From NCBI RefSeq assembly GCF_002109495.1, contig NZ_LVJN01000018.1:186001-250000 (forward strand): 64,000 nt of DNA, written 5' to 3'. The position numbers were made by a program, and so were the translations under genes. This DNA is from Magnetofaba australis IT-1 (GTDB lineage: Bacteria > Pseudomonadota > Magnetococcia > Magnetococcales > Magnetococcaceae). Below, one piece after another: positions 30,501-38,671 of this stretch; the first letter of the stretch is position 1; each line of letters opens with the position of its first letter. The notes under the pieces are model-generated. The model worked only from the letters and a program-made list of their open reading frames with translations. It was not told the DNA's origin and did not search any database.

Positions 30501-31811
30501 ATCGAGCGTGATGGCGGCTTCGTGGTGGCCAGTCTGGCCCGCGGCGAACGTGAGAAGCGTTGGCGCAGCGCCTTGGAGCCACAGCCCGCGCTGGCTCTGC
30601 GCGCTTCGCAGAGTCCTGATTGGATGACGCTGTGGCGCGTGGTTCCCACGCCGTTGTGGCGGGTCTCCCATCTGGGGCCGCCGCCGCTGCTGTCCGATGC
30701 GCGCAAGGAGGGGCAGACCCTCTCCTGGGCGCTGTGGCGCGGCGAAACCGCCGAGCTTACCATCACCCAGCCCCAGCGCGCGCCGGGCGGGTCGCTGACG
30801 GTGGAGCGAGCGAAGCTGCACATTGAGCAGGGTCAACGCGCCGCTGACTATACCCTCACGCTGGATGTGCGCGCCGGTCGCGGCGGCTCCTATGCGGTGA
30901 CGCTGCCGCCGGGAGCCGAGCCGCTGTCGGCGCAGATTGATCATGGTCCCAGTGGGGCCATGGCCATGCGCGATGGGCGCGTACAACTGCCGCTGCGTCC
31001 GGGGATGCAGAGTTATGCGTTGCGCTGGCGTCAGCCGGAGGCGGCGGGATTCCTGCTGCGTACGGCGGTTCCCGATCTGGGCGTCGACGCCTCCAATGTC
31101 AGCGTGAGCATTCAGCCGGGGCAGGGGCGTTGGCTACTGGCGCTGGGCGGTCCGCAGTTGGGGCCGGCGGTGCTGTTCTGGGGCGCGATGCTGGTGTTCC
31201 TGGTGGTGGCGGTGGGTTTGTCGCGGATTCCGCATATGCCGCTGTCTCTGCGCGCCTGGTTGCTGCTGGCGGTGGGGCTGGCGCCCATGCGCGGAGTGGA
31301 TGATGCGGTGATTCTCATCGGCTGGTTTGTGCTGCTCGGTTGGCGCGGAACGCAGGGCGCTGGAATGCTTGCAACCCGCATGCGCTTTAATCTCATGCAG
31401 ATTGTCCTGGCGGGATTGACGCTGATGGCGGCCATCGCTCTGCTGGAGGTGGTGCGGCAGGGGCTGTTGGGTCAGCCCAACATGCGGGTGGCGGGCAATG
31501 ATTCAACCCAATACCTGCTCAAATGGTATCAGGATCGCGCGGCCACTGGGGCGTTCCCCCAGGCCTGGACGCTCTCGGCGCCGCTGTGGAGCTATCGCGC
31601 CTTAATGCTGGGGTGGGCGTTGTGGCTGGCGTGGTCGGTGATCCGCTGGTCGCAGTGGGGGTGGCGCATGTTCAGCGCCGATGGCTTGTGGCGCGCGGCG
31701 CCGCCAAAAACGGGCAAGCCTTGGTGGCGTCGCGAGAAAAGTCCAGCGGCGTCAGTCGAGAAAACGCAGGAGCCGGCCAAAGGGGCGGAGCCAACGCCGC
31801 CAAGTGAGTAG
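27582..31811 (+). CDS. large multi-pass membrane protein of unknown function (1409 aa)
   Basis: A 1409-residue protein with a signal peptide (MKSRWGAWLGVCLLLAGALP ending AWA), a long periplasmic beta-rich part with a conserved PWSDWVTRGERGVHHCP start, hydrophobic helices near residues 485-530 and 545-575, a Gln/Ala-rich linker, two further helices near 690 and 740, a second beta-rich region (about 760-1180), and a C-terminal bundle of about six helices before a charged, proline-rich tail. I recall the family only as conserved hypothetical. The start at 27582 is chosen over the open frame from 27423 because the signal peptide begins there. Its size suggests an envelope assembly or transport scaffold; that is inference. 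Confidence 0.8.
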   Translation: MKSRWGAWLGVCLLLAGALPAWAQEVPIPDVLQPWSDWVTRGERGVHHCPTPYNAQSRLCQWPAQLNLSLAESGADFTLKTTLFAPGWAPLPGDDKLWPQSVRVGDADAPVVAHGGVPSVHLPVGEHLITGRIGWRQAPEYLPAPSQAAVLRLRNAAGREMSANRDAQGRIWLKSRAPAADSVAQKEEKSLDLRVFRLARDDAPARLISVLDLRVSGPAREEVLDQPIQAGWIAQSLESQLPARVAEDGRIHLRVRPGQWRVTLTQRSVGPLQRLAWSETPRAGHWTESEIWSVRRNGRLRQMRIEGGAPVDPAQADVPKGWRQDPAYSGGADAALSFITLQRGAEGKKPESLTLQRDLWLDFDGGGVTARDRISGERNGLWRLALSAPWRLGRASEGGEPRLVMLGDASDAREIAVTTREQTIEAISRANDTAPLPVSGWDQTFERVEMTLSLPPGWRILHIGGADRASGDWLGRWTLLDLFLLLLCALATGKLWGARWGVAAGILLLLVHHEEQMLAGTLLLALVSEALRRAAPEGGRLQGLARAAHTLLLAALIFIVAPLALEQGRLALYPQLERSNAGASAPARYQEYDDMALEASMAQAPSAPLERSRKMVRKSLESSYQQQGYGAQQGYKQAQAQAVQTGPGEPRWRWRDANMWWDGPVMAGQQVDLTLIPPAVNRALWTLGALLLLALGARGLWAWRAPSGQTPPHSGASASSASAATPSAQSAAGLALLVVAGMLWPQPSMAQNLSAGAAIPPPELLNDLRQHLTAPPQCLPNCAEVARMHVAAEGDVVRLNLIIHAAERTAIPLPDGGEGWRVASLFRNGLPSDAARRDEHGVLWALVEPGLTRVTLEAEAPGQSALAITLPLRPHRVNWQASGWRVSGLDENGHPGKTLHLTRLGATQPRRARAEEEAGLAPSAIPPFVRVERTVYLDHQWSVETRIVRDGGSDEAVSLRLPLLPQESPASESIERDGGFVVASLARGEREKRWRSALEPQPALALRASQSPDWMTLWRVVPTPLWRVSHLGPPPLLSDARKEGQTLSWALWRGETAELTITQPQRAPGGSLTVERAKLHIEQGQRAADYTLTLDVRAGRGGSYAVTLPPGAEPLSAQIDHGPSGAMAMRDGRVQLPLRPGMQSYALRWRQPEAAGFLLRTAVPDLGVDASNVSVSIQPGQGRWLLALGGPQLGPAVLFWGAMLVFLVVAVGLSRIPHMPLSLRAWLLLAVGLAPMRGVDDAVILIGWFVLLGWRGTQGAGMLATRMRFNLMQIVLAGLTLMAAIALLEVVRQGLLGQPNMRVAGNDSTQYLLKWYQDRAATGAFPQAWTLSAPLWSYRALMLGWALWLAWSVIRWSQWGWRMFSADGLWRAAPPKTGKPWWRREKSPAASVEKTQEPAKGAEPTPPSE

Positions 31812-31816
31812 GGGCG

Positions 31817-32362
31817 TCAGGCGCGTGCGGCTTGGGCCTGCGCCGCCTGCTTGCGCAGCGCCTCGGTCAGGGCTTGATTGCCCGCTTGCTGCTTGGCCAA
31901 GCTATCCAGCGCTTCGGTGAGCAGGCTGCGTAGCTCGGAGACCTGCGCGTTGGTTTGGTTGAGTCGCTCCACCATGATACTGAGCATCTGGTCCTTGAAT
32001 TTGAGCTGAATTTCCGAGTCCAGCTTCTCCAGTGCGGCGCTGTCGATGCGGAACGCCACCAGCGGCTCCACAGCGGTGACGTGGGCGCTGCGCGGCGCGC
32101 CGGTGAGAAAGGACATTTCGCCGATCACCGCGCCGGGCTCCAGGGTGGCCACCCGCACCCCCGCCTTGGCGTTAATGGTGACGTCGGCGGTCCCTTTCAC
32201 CAGAATATAGAGCGCCTGATCCTCATCGCCTTCGCTGCAGAGCTTCTCATTGGCCGCCAGGGTGACAAACAGGCTCTCCTCGTCATCAGCGAAAACCTGC
32301 CGCTCCTGCTCGGTAAAGCTCCAGAAGAAGGGCACCTCAGCCAGGAGTTTCATGATCAACAT
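31817..32362 (-). CDS. cyclic nucleotide-binding domain protein
   Basis: A 181-residue protein with one cNMP-binding beta-roll (about 5-120): LKGxx-like EVPFFWSFTEQE, the turn LYILVKGTADVTI and the phosphate-binding cassette PGAVIGEMSFLTGAPRSAHV, which has the Glu and Arg expected for cyclic nucleotide binding. A coiled-coil, Gln/Ala-rich tail (about 135-181) replaces any HTH, so it is not a Crp regulator. The start at 32362 follows GGGAGAG; an in-frame ATG at 32377 lies only 7 nt after mnmA with no binding site. It is probably cotranscribed with mnmA. Confidence 0.85.
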   Translation of the reverse strand: MLIMKLLAEVPFFWSFTEQERQVFADDEESLFVTLAANEKLCSEGDEDQALYILVKGTADVTINAKAGVRVATLEPGAVIGEMSFLTGAPRSAHVTAVEPLVAFRIDSAALEKLDSEIQLKFKDQMLSIMVERLNQTNAQVSELRSLLTEALDSLAKQQAGNQALTEALRKQAAQAQAARA

Positions 32363-32383
32363 TTTCGTCTCTCCCATGCGACG

Positions 32384-33466
32384 TTACTGAATCCAGCCGC
32401 CGCCTAACACCTGATCTTCTTGATAAAACACGCACGCTTGACCGGGTGTGACGGCCCGTTGCGATTGTGCAAACGCCACCTGCGCGCCGCCGTCCGGCAG
32501 CGGGGTCACCGTCGCTGGTTGCGGCTCGGCGGCGTAACGAATGCGCGCCTGACACGAGAACGGCGCGCTGGGCGCGTCGATGATCCAGTTGACCTGGGCG
32601 CAGACCAGTTCATCACGCATCAGCGCCTCATTGGGGCCGACGATGAGGCGATTGTTGTCGGCGTCCAGCGCAATCACATAGAGCGGGTGCGGCGCCGCCA
32701 CGCCCAATCCTCGGCGCTGTCCCACCGTGTAGCGCGCCAAGCCGTGATGTTGGCCCAGGATCTTTCCATCCCTGTCGACAATGGGGCCTGGGGTGATGGC
32801 GTGGGGGGCGTGCTGGGCGAAAAAGGCGGCGTAGTCGCCATCGGGCACGAAGCAGACGTCCTGGCTTTCGCGCTTATCAGCCAGATGCAGTCCGGCGCGG
32901 GCCGCCAGCGCGCGAGTGCGCGCTTTGGAGATATCGCCCAGCGGAAAGCGGATGTGCTGCAACTGCTCACGGGTGGTGGCGAACAGAAAATAGGATTGAT
33001 CCTTGGCGCGGTCGGCGCCGCGCCACAACTGCGGCGCATGGCCCACCGGATCCACTGTGCAGCGCGCATAGTGGCCGGTGGCGAGGAACTCAGCGCCCAG
33101 TTGACGGGCGCGATCCAGCAGGATCTCGAATTTGAGTATCTGATTGCAGCGCACGCACGGATTGGGCGTCTGACCATGGGCGTAGGTGGTGATGAAGTCC
33201 TCCACCACCGCCTGCCGAAACGCTTCCTGCAAATTGATCACATAGAAAGGGATGCCCAGGGTCTCGGCCACATGGCGCGCGTCCTGCACATCCTCGGTGG
33301 CGCAACAGGTGCGGCTGTTGGGAGAGGGCGCGCAAGAGTGACCATGATCCCACAGTTGCATGGTTAAGCCGATGACGTCATAGCCCTGCTCCACCAGCAG
33401 CGCGGCTGTGGCCGAGGAGTCGACGCCGCCGGACATGGCGACTGCTGCGCGTTTTTTCTCATTCAT
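32384..33466 (-). CDS. mnmA: tRNA-specific 2-thiouridylase
   Basis: A 360-residue enzyme that thiolates U34 of tRNA-Lys, -Glu and -Gln using ATP and a persulfide relay. The PP-loop is VAMSGGVDSSATA; the catalytic Cys pair is PNPCVRCNQILKF (Cys104) and ESQDVCFVPDGDY. TVGQRRGLG and the C-terminal beta-barrel end (VLGGGWIQ) are typical. Full length. The cyclic-nucleotide-binding gene follows; a divergent cupin gene lies upstream. Confidence 0.96.
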   Translation of the reverse strand: MNEKKRAAVAMSGGVDSSATAALLVEQGYDVIGLTMQLWDHGHSCAPSPNSRTCCATEDVQDARHVAETLGIPFYVINLQEAFRQAVVEDFITTYAHGQTPNPCVRCNQILKFEILLDRARQLGAEFLATGHYARCTVDPVGHAPQLWRGADRAKDQSYFLFATTREQLQHIRFPLGDISKARTRALAARAGLHLADKRESQDVCFVPDGDYAAFFAQHAPHAITPGPIVDRDGKILGQHHGLARYTVGQRRGLGVAAPHPLYVIALDADNNRLIVGPNEALMRDELVCAQVNWIIDAPSAPFSCQARIRYAAEPQPATVTPLPDGGAQVAFAQSQRAVTPGQACVFYQEDQVLGGGWIQ

Positions 33467-33586
33467 GGGGCAACGCCTTGCTGCAAAAGAGCGCCGTCAC
33501 GCGCCCGGAAAACGCTCCATAATGGCGACATCGTCACACACGGACAAGGCGCAATGACGTCGCGCAGCGCCAGCGGGGAGAAGCAG

Positions 33587-33883
33587 ATGAGCGCAATTGA
33601 TCGATTTCAATGGGCCAGCGAAGCTGAAGCTGTGGCCGATCTACAACGTCGTGGTTACGCCCCTTCGCGCTATGACTATCCCCCCGGTTGTCATTTTGCC
33701 GAGCATACCCACCCGTATGAAAAGATTGTGGTGGCGCTCAGTGGGCGCTTTGCCCTGACGCTGGGCGGCGAGACTCTGATTTTGGAGTCGTTGCAAGGAG
33801 TGCGGGTTCCCGCAGGAGCGCGTCATGCGGCATGGACTGTCGGTGAGCAGACTGTGCGCAGCCTGGACGCGGCAAAACTCTGA
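33587..33883 (+). CDS. cupin domain protein
   Basis: A 98-residue single-domain cupin. Motif 1 is HFAEHTHPYEKIVVALSGRF (two His and a Glu as likely metal ligands) and motif 2 is VPAGARHAAWTVGEQ. The start at 33587 is fixed by GGGGAG (33575-33580) 6 nt upstream; the ATG at 33554 is ignored. Function is not predictable; small cupins are often sensors or isomerases. It stands alone, divergent from mnmA. Confidence 0.82.
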   Translation: MSAIDRFQWASEAEAVADLQRRGYAPSRYDYPPGCHFAEHTHPYEKIVVALSGRFALTLGGETLILESLQGVRVPAGARHAAWTVGEQTVRSLDAAKL

Positions 33884-34058
33884 ATTGATGCACGGCTTGA
33901 GCGATGGCGAGTTTTTGGCGTAGTGGCCGGGCAGAGTGGGGATTTCACCTGTCAGAGTTTTGATGATAGGTTGCGAATTCATTTTAATCAATGTGTTGTG
34001 CTGTTATAGCAAGCTGGCGCCACAGTTGCTATCTAAGCTCCTGAGAAGGAGTGAGGCG

Positions 34059-34640
34059 ATGACCACAGCGTATATGCCGCCGCCGCCAAGCGTGGCGCAA
34101 CCCGTCACAACGACAACGCCGCAACCGGCGCAGAGCCAATCGTCGTTATGGCAGGGGGAGAAACCCGGGTTTGAAGATGTCTGGGATACCGTCAATCCCA
34201 TGCAGCACCTGCCTGTGGTGTCTGGGCTCTACCGCGCTGGCAGCGGGGATCAGATTGGCAATGGTCCGCGTCTGGCGGGCGGCGCGCTGTATGGCGTGCT
34301 GACCGGCGGTCCGGTGCTGGGGTTGGCGGGCTCCGCTGCTGATGTGTTGGTGCGGGAAAGCAGCGGCAAGGATGTGGGCGAACACGTCGCTTCGGCGTTG
34401 ATGCCGCAGACGGTGACGCGCCCGGTTGCGCCGCAGCCGAATTGGCAAGTGTATGGCGCGCCGTCGGTGACGGCGCGGGCCTCCGGTTATCAGATCTATA
34501 CCGGCGCCACTCAAGTGGACGCCGCATTGCTCCAGCAAGGCATGACGCCTAACGCGGCGCAAGCCGCCACCCCCGCGGCGCAACAAGCGGCGGTGTATCG
34601 GTATCAAAGTATGGCCGCCAACGCGCCGGTAGTCCGGTGA
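34059..34640 (+). CDS. conserved hypothetical protein, glycine-rich hydrophobic core (193 aa)
   Basis: A 193-residue protein. A proline/threonine/glutamine-rich N-terminus (residues 1-35) is followed by FEDVWDTVNPMQHLPVVSGL and YRAGSGDQIGNGPRLAGGAL, then a Gly/Ala hydrophobic stretch that may insert in or coat a membrane. The motif resembles the xVxNPLQHIPVVS block of alphaproteobacterial hypotheticals; no role is known. AAGGAG sits 7 nt before the ATG at 34059. The Ala/Gln-rich C-terminus looks disordered. It is separated by 115 nt from the next hypothetical gene and may share its promoter. Confidence 0.75.
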   Translation: MTTAYMPPPPSVAQPVTTTTPQPAQSQSSLWQGEKPGFEDVWDTVNPMQHLPVVSGLYRAGSGDQIGNGPRLAGGALYGVLTGGPVLGLAGSAADVLVRESSGKDVGEHVASALMPQTVTRPVAPQPNWQVYGAPSVTARASGYQIYTGATQVDAALLQQGMTPNAAQAATPAAQQAAVYRYQSMAANAPVVR

Positions 34641-34755
34641 AGCGGCCCTTAGCTCGGCGCCGCCAGGAAGCGCGCGCAACAAAAAAAGACGAAGGACGGC
34701 GCAGTCCATCAGGAGAAGACCCGCGTCGTTGCGCTCAACGAGTCGAGGAATAAGC

Positions 34756-35277
34756 ATGCGTAAATCCAATTTGAACACCTCTTCGTTGCGTGGCGACAAA
34801 CTCCGCGCGGGCATCGGCGCGGCGCTGCGCAAATCCCGCGGCCAGGGCCTCGGCGAACTCATCTCCAAAGCCCAGGCGGAGTCCGCCGGGCAGGAAACGG
34901 CTGCTCATGCGCCGGTGGCGGCGGACGTGCAAACCGTGCGGAAACTGCTGTCGGATCTGCAAACCCAGGCGGTGGATGAGCGTCTGGAGTGCGCCGTGCC
35001 TTTGATCGAATCGTTGCGCTTGTCGTTGGCGCTGGATCGCGCCTCCGCCAGCACCCCTCCGGGGGCGCTGACGGTGAAGGGGTGGATGTCCCTGCTCAAT
35101 GGTTGGGAGTCGCATCTGGAGAAAATGCGTCAACGTCAGATCAACTACAGCAAGAGCTTCTTCGAAGAGGCGGTGGAAGAGGCGGAGTTGGGCGCATCGC
35201 CGCTGGCTCCCATGCTGCAGCAGTTGGTGGAAATGTGCCGTGGTCGCCTGGCGCAAGATGGCCAAAGCGCTGCATAA
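34756..35277 (+). CDS. hypothetical protein (173 aa) preceding the SPOR ATPase
   Basis: A 173-residue, mostly helical soluble protein that I do not recognise. It has a basic N-terminus (MRKSNLNTSSLRGDKLRAGI), a heptad-like middle (about 60-110) and an acidic helix FFEEAVEEAELG near the end. GAGGAA (34745-34750) precedes the ATG at 34756. Its TAA stop is in the same frame as the following ATPase gene, only 15 nt before the latter's likely TTG start. Co-location suggests a partner of that ATPase. Confidence 0.7.
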   Translation: MRKSNLNTSSLRGDKLRAGIGAALRKSRGQGLGELISKAQAESAGQETAAHAPVAADVQTVRKLLSDLQTQAVDERLECAVPLIESLRLSLALDRASASTPPGALTVKGWMSLLNGWESHLEKMRQRQINYSKSFFEEAVEEAELGASPLAPMLQQLVEMCRGRLAQDGQSAA

Positions 35278-35292
35278 CATGCGGACGCGACA

Positions 35293-37122
35293 TTGAAGAT
35301 CCCATGGCGTCCTATCAGCGCGTCTGAGACTTTGGATGCGCAGATTCAGCAGCGCGCGTTCGCGCTGCCGCAGGGTGGCGTTGGCCTGCGTTTGGACGCT
35401 CATGAGGAGGTCTGCCGCACTCTTGTCGCCATGCTGCGTGATGGCGCGGATGGGGTCACCCTGATTGGTTCTGCTGGCGTGGGGAAGAGTTTTCTGCTGC
35501 GTCGGTTGGCCGCTGCGCTGAGCGATTGGGGCCCTGTGGCGGTGATGGAGAATCCTGGCCAACCGGCCACTCTGTTTGTCAGTCAATTGTGTGAAAAACT
35601 GGCCGCTGCGGACGCGACGCTGACATGTGATCCGGCCAACGGCGACATTGTCGCAACCCTAATGGCGCAGGTGGACAAGCGCGCGCGCAACCGTGCGCCG
35701 TTGGCGCTGGTGGTGGACTCCGCGCATCTGCTCACTGGTCGCAATCTGGCTCTCGTCACGCAGTTGGCGGATTATGAGTACGACGGCTTCCGTCCAGTGC
35801 GCATTGTGTTGAGCGGGCGTAACGCGCTTAGTGGAAAATTGCACAAAAGCGCCTATCAGCCTCTGTCGCGACGCGCCGCCACGGTGGTGCGCCTGTCTCG
35901 TCTCCAGAAGTCGCAGGCGCGTCTGCTTGTAGGATTCGTCTGGAACGCCCTCTTTTCTCCCCAGCATGATCGCGGCGCGCCGCCACCCATCACTTGGGGC
36001 GGCTGGCGCGAGATCCTCACGCAAGCTGATGGCAATCCTGCCGCCATACACCGCATTATGCGTGAAATCAGCCTGCAGTGCGGGCCGGGACGCACGCAGC
36101 GGGTGGATGGACGTGTGGCCCGTGACGCCATTGCATTCCGACGCAGCAGCTCCCCACGTGTTATCAAGCGCACCATCCTGCAGACCATGGCGGCGGCTCT
36201 GTTGCTGGCGACGGGTTATGCGCTGGGGCATTGGCATGGAGCTGGGAAGCTGACCCTGGAACTGGCCGTGGCCGATGAGAGCGCCACCCAGTCTACCGCG
36301 CAGCGCGACCCAGAGTTGCAACACGCATCTTCTCCTGTGGAACAAGCGGCGTCGGAACCAGAGTTCAGCAGTTTGGAGGCGTCGGCGCAACCCAGTGAGC
36401 CAGGAGATGTGGGCGTCGCAACCGTCGACACTGTAAACGCGGTGGCGGTGAATGGACCCGTCGCAACCTCAACGTCAGAGAATCTGCCTGAATTGGTTGA
36501 AACCGCCGACACAGCACCGCCGGTTATCGCAACCGCAAAATCGCCGGGGCCTAGCGATGATGGCGTCGCGCAGAGCCCACAATCGTCAGTGGAGCAAGCA
36601 GCGCAAAGCGTTCTGGCCGAGATGGATCAAGTCGCAGCGGAAGCGCCGAATTCCATGCTGGAATCCAAATCGTCTTTGGTCACTGACGCCGTTCAGTTGT
36701 CAAAGCCGTCGCCGCCGCCGCAACACGATGTTGAACCTGTCGCCAAAGCGGAGCCGTCGCCCAAGGCGGTGATGAAAAAGCCGCCCTCAGCACAGAGCGT
36801 GGCGCAGACACTCGCGCCGTGGGTCGAGCCCGATGCGGCCACAGGCGAGTACGTCCTGCAACTCGGCACCCTGAGTCAACTTGACTCCGCAGTCCAACTG
36901 GCCAACACGCTCAAACAAGCACGCTGGGCGCCGTTCATTCGGCGCTGGGAAAATGACGCCGCATCATCCTACGCCGTGCGGCTGCGCTTTGACACCCGTG
37001 AGGCCGCGGCGTCGGCCCAAGAGAAGATCAATCAGAATCTCTCTGTGCATGGGATCATTCTGCACCTGGAGCAGGAGCCTGAGCCGGTTGCTGCGCAGGC
37101 GACGGAGGAGCCGTCGTCGTAA
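35293..37122 (+). CDS. AAA ATPase with transmembrane helix and C-terminal SPOR domain
   Basis: A 609-residue protein like the ExeA/GspA and DamX-type ATPase-SPOR fusions. Domains: P-loop ATPase (about 25-280; Walker A GSAGVGKS at 59-66, Walker B region LALVVDSAHLL), one transmembrane helix (about 296-315), a long Pro/Ser/Ala-rich periplasmic linker (about 320-520), and a SPOR domain (about 525-600; GEYVLQLGTLSQLDSAVQLA), which in its family binds denuded septal peptidoglycan. The only nearby in-frame start is TTG 35293, without a clear ribosome binding site, so coupling to the upstream gene is likely. Its 3' end overlaps the convergent lectin gene by 68 nt. Confidence 0.83.
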   Translation: MKIPWRPISASETLDAQIQQRAFALPQGGVGLRLDAHEEVCRTLVAMLRDGADGVTLIGSAGVGKSFLLRRLAAALSDWGPVAVMENPGQPATLFVSQLCEKLAAADATLTCDPANGDIVATLMAQVDKRARNRAPLALVVDSAHLLTGRNLALVTQLADYEYDGFRPVRIVLSGRNALSGKLHKSAYQPLSRRAATVVRLSRLQKSQARLLVGFVWNALFSPQHDRGAPPPITWGGWREILTQADGNPAAIHRIMREISLQCGPGRTQRVDGRVARDAIAFRRSSSPRVIKRTILQTMAAALLLATGYALGHWHGAGKLTLELAVADESATQSTAQRDPELQHASSPVEQAASEPEFSSLEASAQPSEPGDVGVATVDTVNAVAVNGPVATSTSENLPELVETADTAPPVIATAKSPGPSDDGVAQSPQSSVEQAAQSVLAEMDQVAAEAPNSMLESKSSLVTDAVQLSKPSPPPQHDVEPVAKAEPSPKAVMKKPPSAQSVAQTLAPWVEPDAATGEYVLQLGTLSQLDSAVQLANTLKQARWAPFIRRWENDAASSYAVRLRFDTREAAASAQEKINQNLSVHGIILHLEQEPEPVAAQATEEPSS

Positions 37123-37846
37123 CGTTCGCGGCGGTGGGTTCGTCACGCTGTTTTCCCCCTGCGCCAGTTGGCGCATCCTGCGTATCTTGAACGCCATGGG
37201 CCAGCCACTGCGCCTGCATCTCCCGCATTCTTGAATCCGATAAGGTGTCCGCCACCAGCGTGAATCCCTTCGTGTCGATCTCTTCGGCGCGAATGCGAAG
37301 GGTCTGCTGTTGATCTGGGTCGATCATAATGGCGCTGACCCCTAGGATGACCTCTGGCGCTGAACGAAACGGCTGCGCAAAGACGATCCTGTGGCGGAAC
37401 TCCCGCTGCTTGGTGAACAGGCTTTTGAGGCGCCATTCAGGGTCATTGCGGCGGATCAGATGGGCGCCGCTCTGTATCAAGGGCGAACGCGCGCTCAGAT
37501 CCGCGATGCGTTGGGTCAATCGGGTGTTGGCCAGACGCAAAGACGCCAGCGCGCCCTCTTGTTGCGCAGCGTGGCGGCGATAGTGGGTGAGCGTCTCCTG
37601 CAGTGAGTGGACCTCCTCCTGCAAGCGCGTGGTGTGGTCGCTAAGGTCACTGACTTGCGCCTGCAAGGTTTGCAGCGGGCTTTGCGCCAGATCCTGCGGA
37701 TCGTCAAATGGTTGCCCAGATTGCGTGGGCGCCGTTATCGGTTGCGGCGCGCTGGCTTTGATGAAGATTTGATAGATCGCGCCACCGCCAGCCAGAAGGC
37801 CCAGGAGCAATGCGATGCTGAAAACAAAGCGGTAGAAGCTGCGCAT
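37055..37846 (-). CDS. membrane-anchored coiled-coil protein with H-type lectin domain
   Basis: A 263-residue protein. One N-terminal transmembrane helix (about 7-29) is followed by a coiled coil (about 55-118) and an H-type lectin domain (about 148-218: FRHRIVFAQPFRSAPEVILG, then SAIMIDPDQQ and FTLVADTLSDSRM), ending in a low-complexity Pro/Ala/Gln tail. H-lectin domains bind N-acetylgalactosamine-type sugars in eukaryotic agglutinins; the bacterial ligand is unknown. The tail overlaps the SPOR ATPase gene on the other strand by 68 nt. It lies 21 nt downstream of the spermidine-synthase-like gene's stop, so it might instead have its own promoter within that short gap or upstream. Confidence 0.75.
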   Translation of the reverse strand: MRSFYRFVFSIALLLGLLAGGGAIYQIFIKASAPQPITAPTQSGQPFDDPQDLAQSPLQTLQAQVSDLSDHTTRLQEEVHSLQETLTHYRRHAAQQEGALASLRLANTRLTQRIADLSARSPLIQSGAHLIRRNDPEWRLKSLFTKQREFRHRIVFAQPFRSAPEVILGVSAIMIDPDQQQTLRIRAEEIDTKGFTLVADTLSDSRMREMQAQWLAHGVQDTQDAPTGAGGKQRDEPTAANVTTTAPPSPAQQPAQAPAPGAE

Positions 37847-37867
37847 GGCGCTTTCCTTGAGTACAGG

Positions 37868-38671
37868 CTATCGACCGGCGCGCAGACGTCGCCACAGGGG
37901 GAAATTGACCCGTTTCATCTGCGCCAAGAAGCCGGGGAAGTCCAATGAGAGCTCTTTGTTTAGAGTTTGCGCCCGAGTGCGCAGACTCGGTTCAAGCAGC
38001 CACTCATTGGTCACGCTGGATTTGGCGAAGCGCAGTTCATTGCTGAATTTGGCCACCGGCAAGCGCCAATGAGCCTCAGGAAAGGCGGCTTTGATGGCGT
38101 TAACCGCCTGCCCATGGCGCCGTTTATTGGAGCGGGTGAGATTCACCGCCAGCACCCCATCGGACGAGAGGTGGGCGCGACACTTGTGCAGAAACTTGGC
38201 GCAGTGAATCGATTCGGCCAGTCCAGAGGGGTCGAATGCGTCCAGTAGAATGAGATCATAGGGGCGCTTGGGGCTGGGTTCGAAGGCGCGTGCGCCATCG
38301 CGCAGACGCACCATCAGGCGCGGATCCTGCGGCAGTTCAAAATAGCTGAAGGCCACCCGCGCCATTACCGGGTCGCGCTCCACCACCGTCACATGGGCCT
38401 GGGGAAGGGCGCGCCAGAGGAAACGCGCCATGGAGCCGCCGCCCAGACCGATCATCAAAATGCGCTGCGGGGGCGTCGCCATCAGGACCAGAGCGGTCAT
38501 CATCAGGCGCGAGTAGGAGAGCGCCAGTTGGTCGGGGCGGGCGAGGTCGATGGCGCTCTGTTTGAGATGATCGCCAAAGTGCAGGTAGCGCTCGTCGCCG
38601 CACTGCACCACCTCCAGGTCGCGCTCTGGATTGGCGTCGCGAAACAGGGGCCGGGGGATGGCGGCGTTCAT
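37868..38671 (-). CDS. spermidine synthase-like methyltransferase-fold protein
   Basis: A 267-residue Rossmann-fold protein of the SpeE family. RILMIGLGGGSMARFLW is the nucleotide-binding motif I, VTVVERDPVMARVA follows, and YDLILLDAFDPSGLAESIHC holds the catalytic Asp region. The N-terminal beta domain is short, as in the many SpeE-like proteins that lack aminopropyltransferase activity. ATG 38671 overlaps the stop of the upstream small membrane protein by 4 nt. The true substrate is uncertain. Confidence 0.83.
   Translation of the reverse strand: MNAAIPRPLFRDANPERDLEVVQCGDERYLHFGDHLKQSAIDLARPDQLALSYSRLMMTALVLMATPPQRILMIGLGGGSMARFLWRALPQAHVTVVERDPVMARVAFSYFELPQDPRLMVRLRDGARAFEPSPKRPYDLILLDAFDPSGLAESIHCAKFLHKCRAHLSSDGVLAVNLTRSNKRRHGQAVNAIKAAFPEAHWRLPVAKFSNELRFAKSSVTNEWLLEPSLRTRAQTLNKELSLDFPGFLAQMKRVNFPLWRRLRAGR

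Noticed and set aside
31817-32362. Crp/Fnr-type transcription factor
   Set aside because: Only the cyclic-nucleotide roll is present; the C-terminus is coiled coil with no helix-turn-helix.
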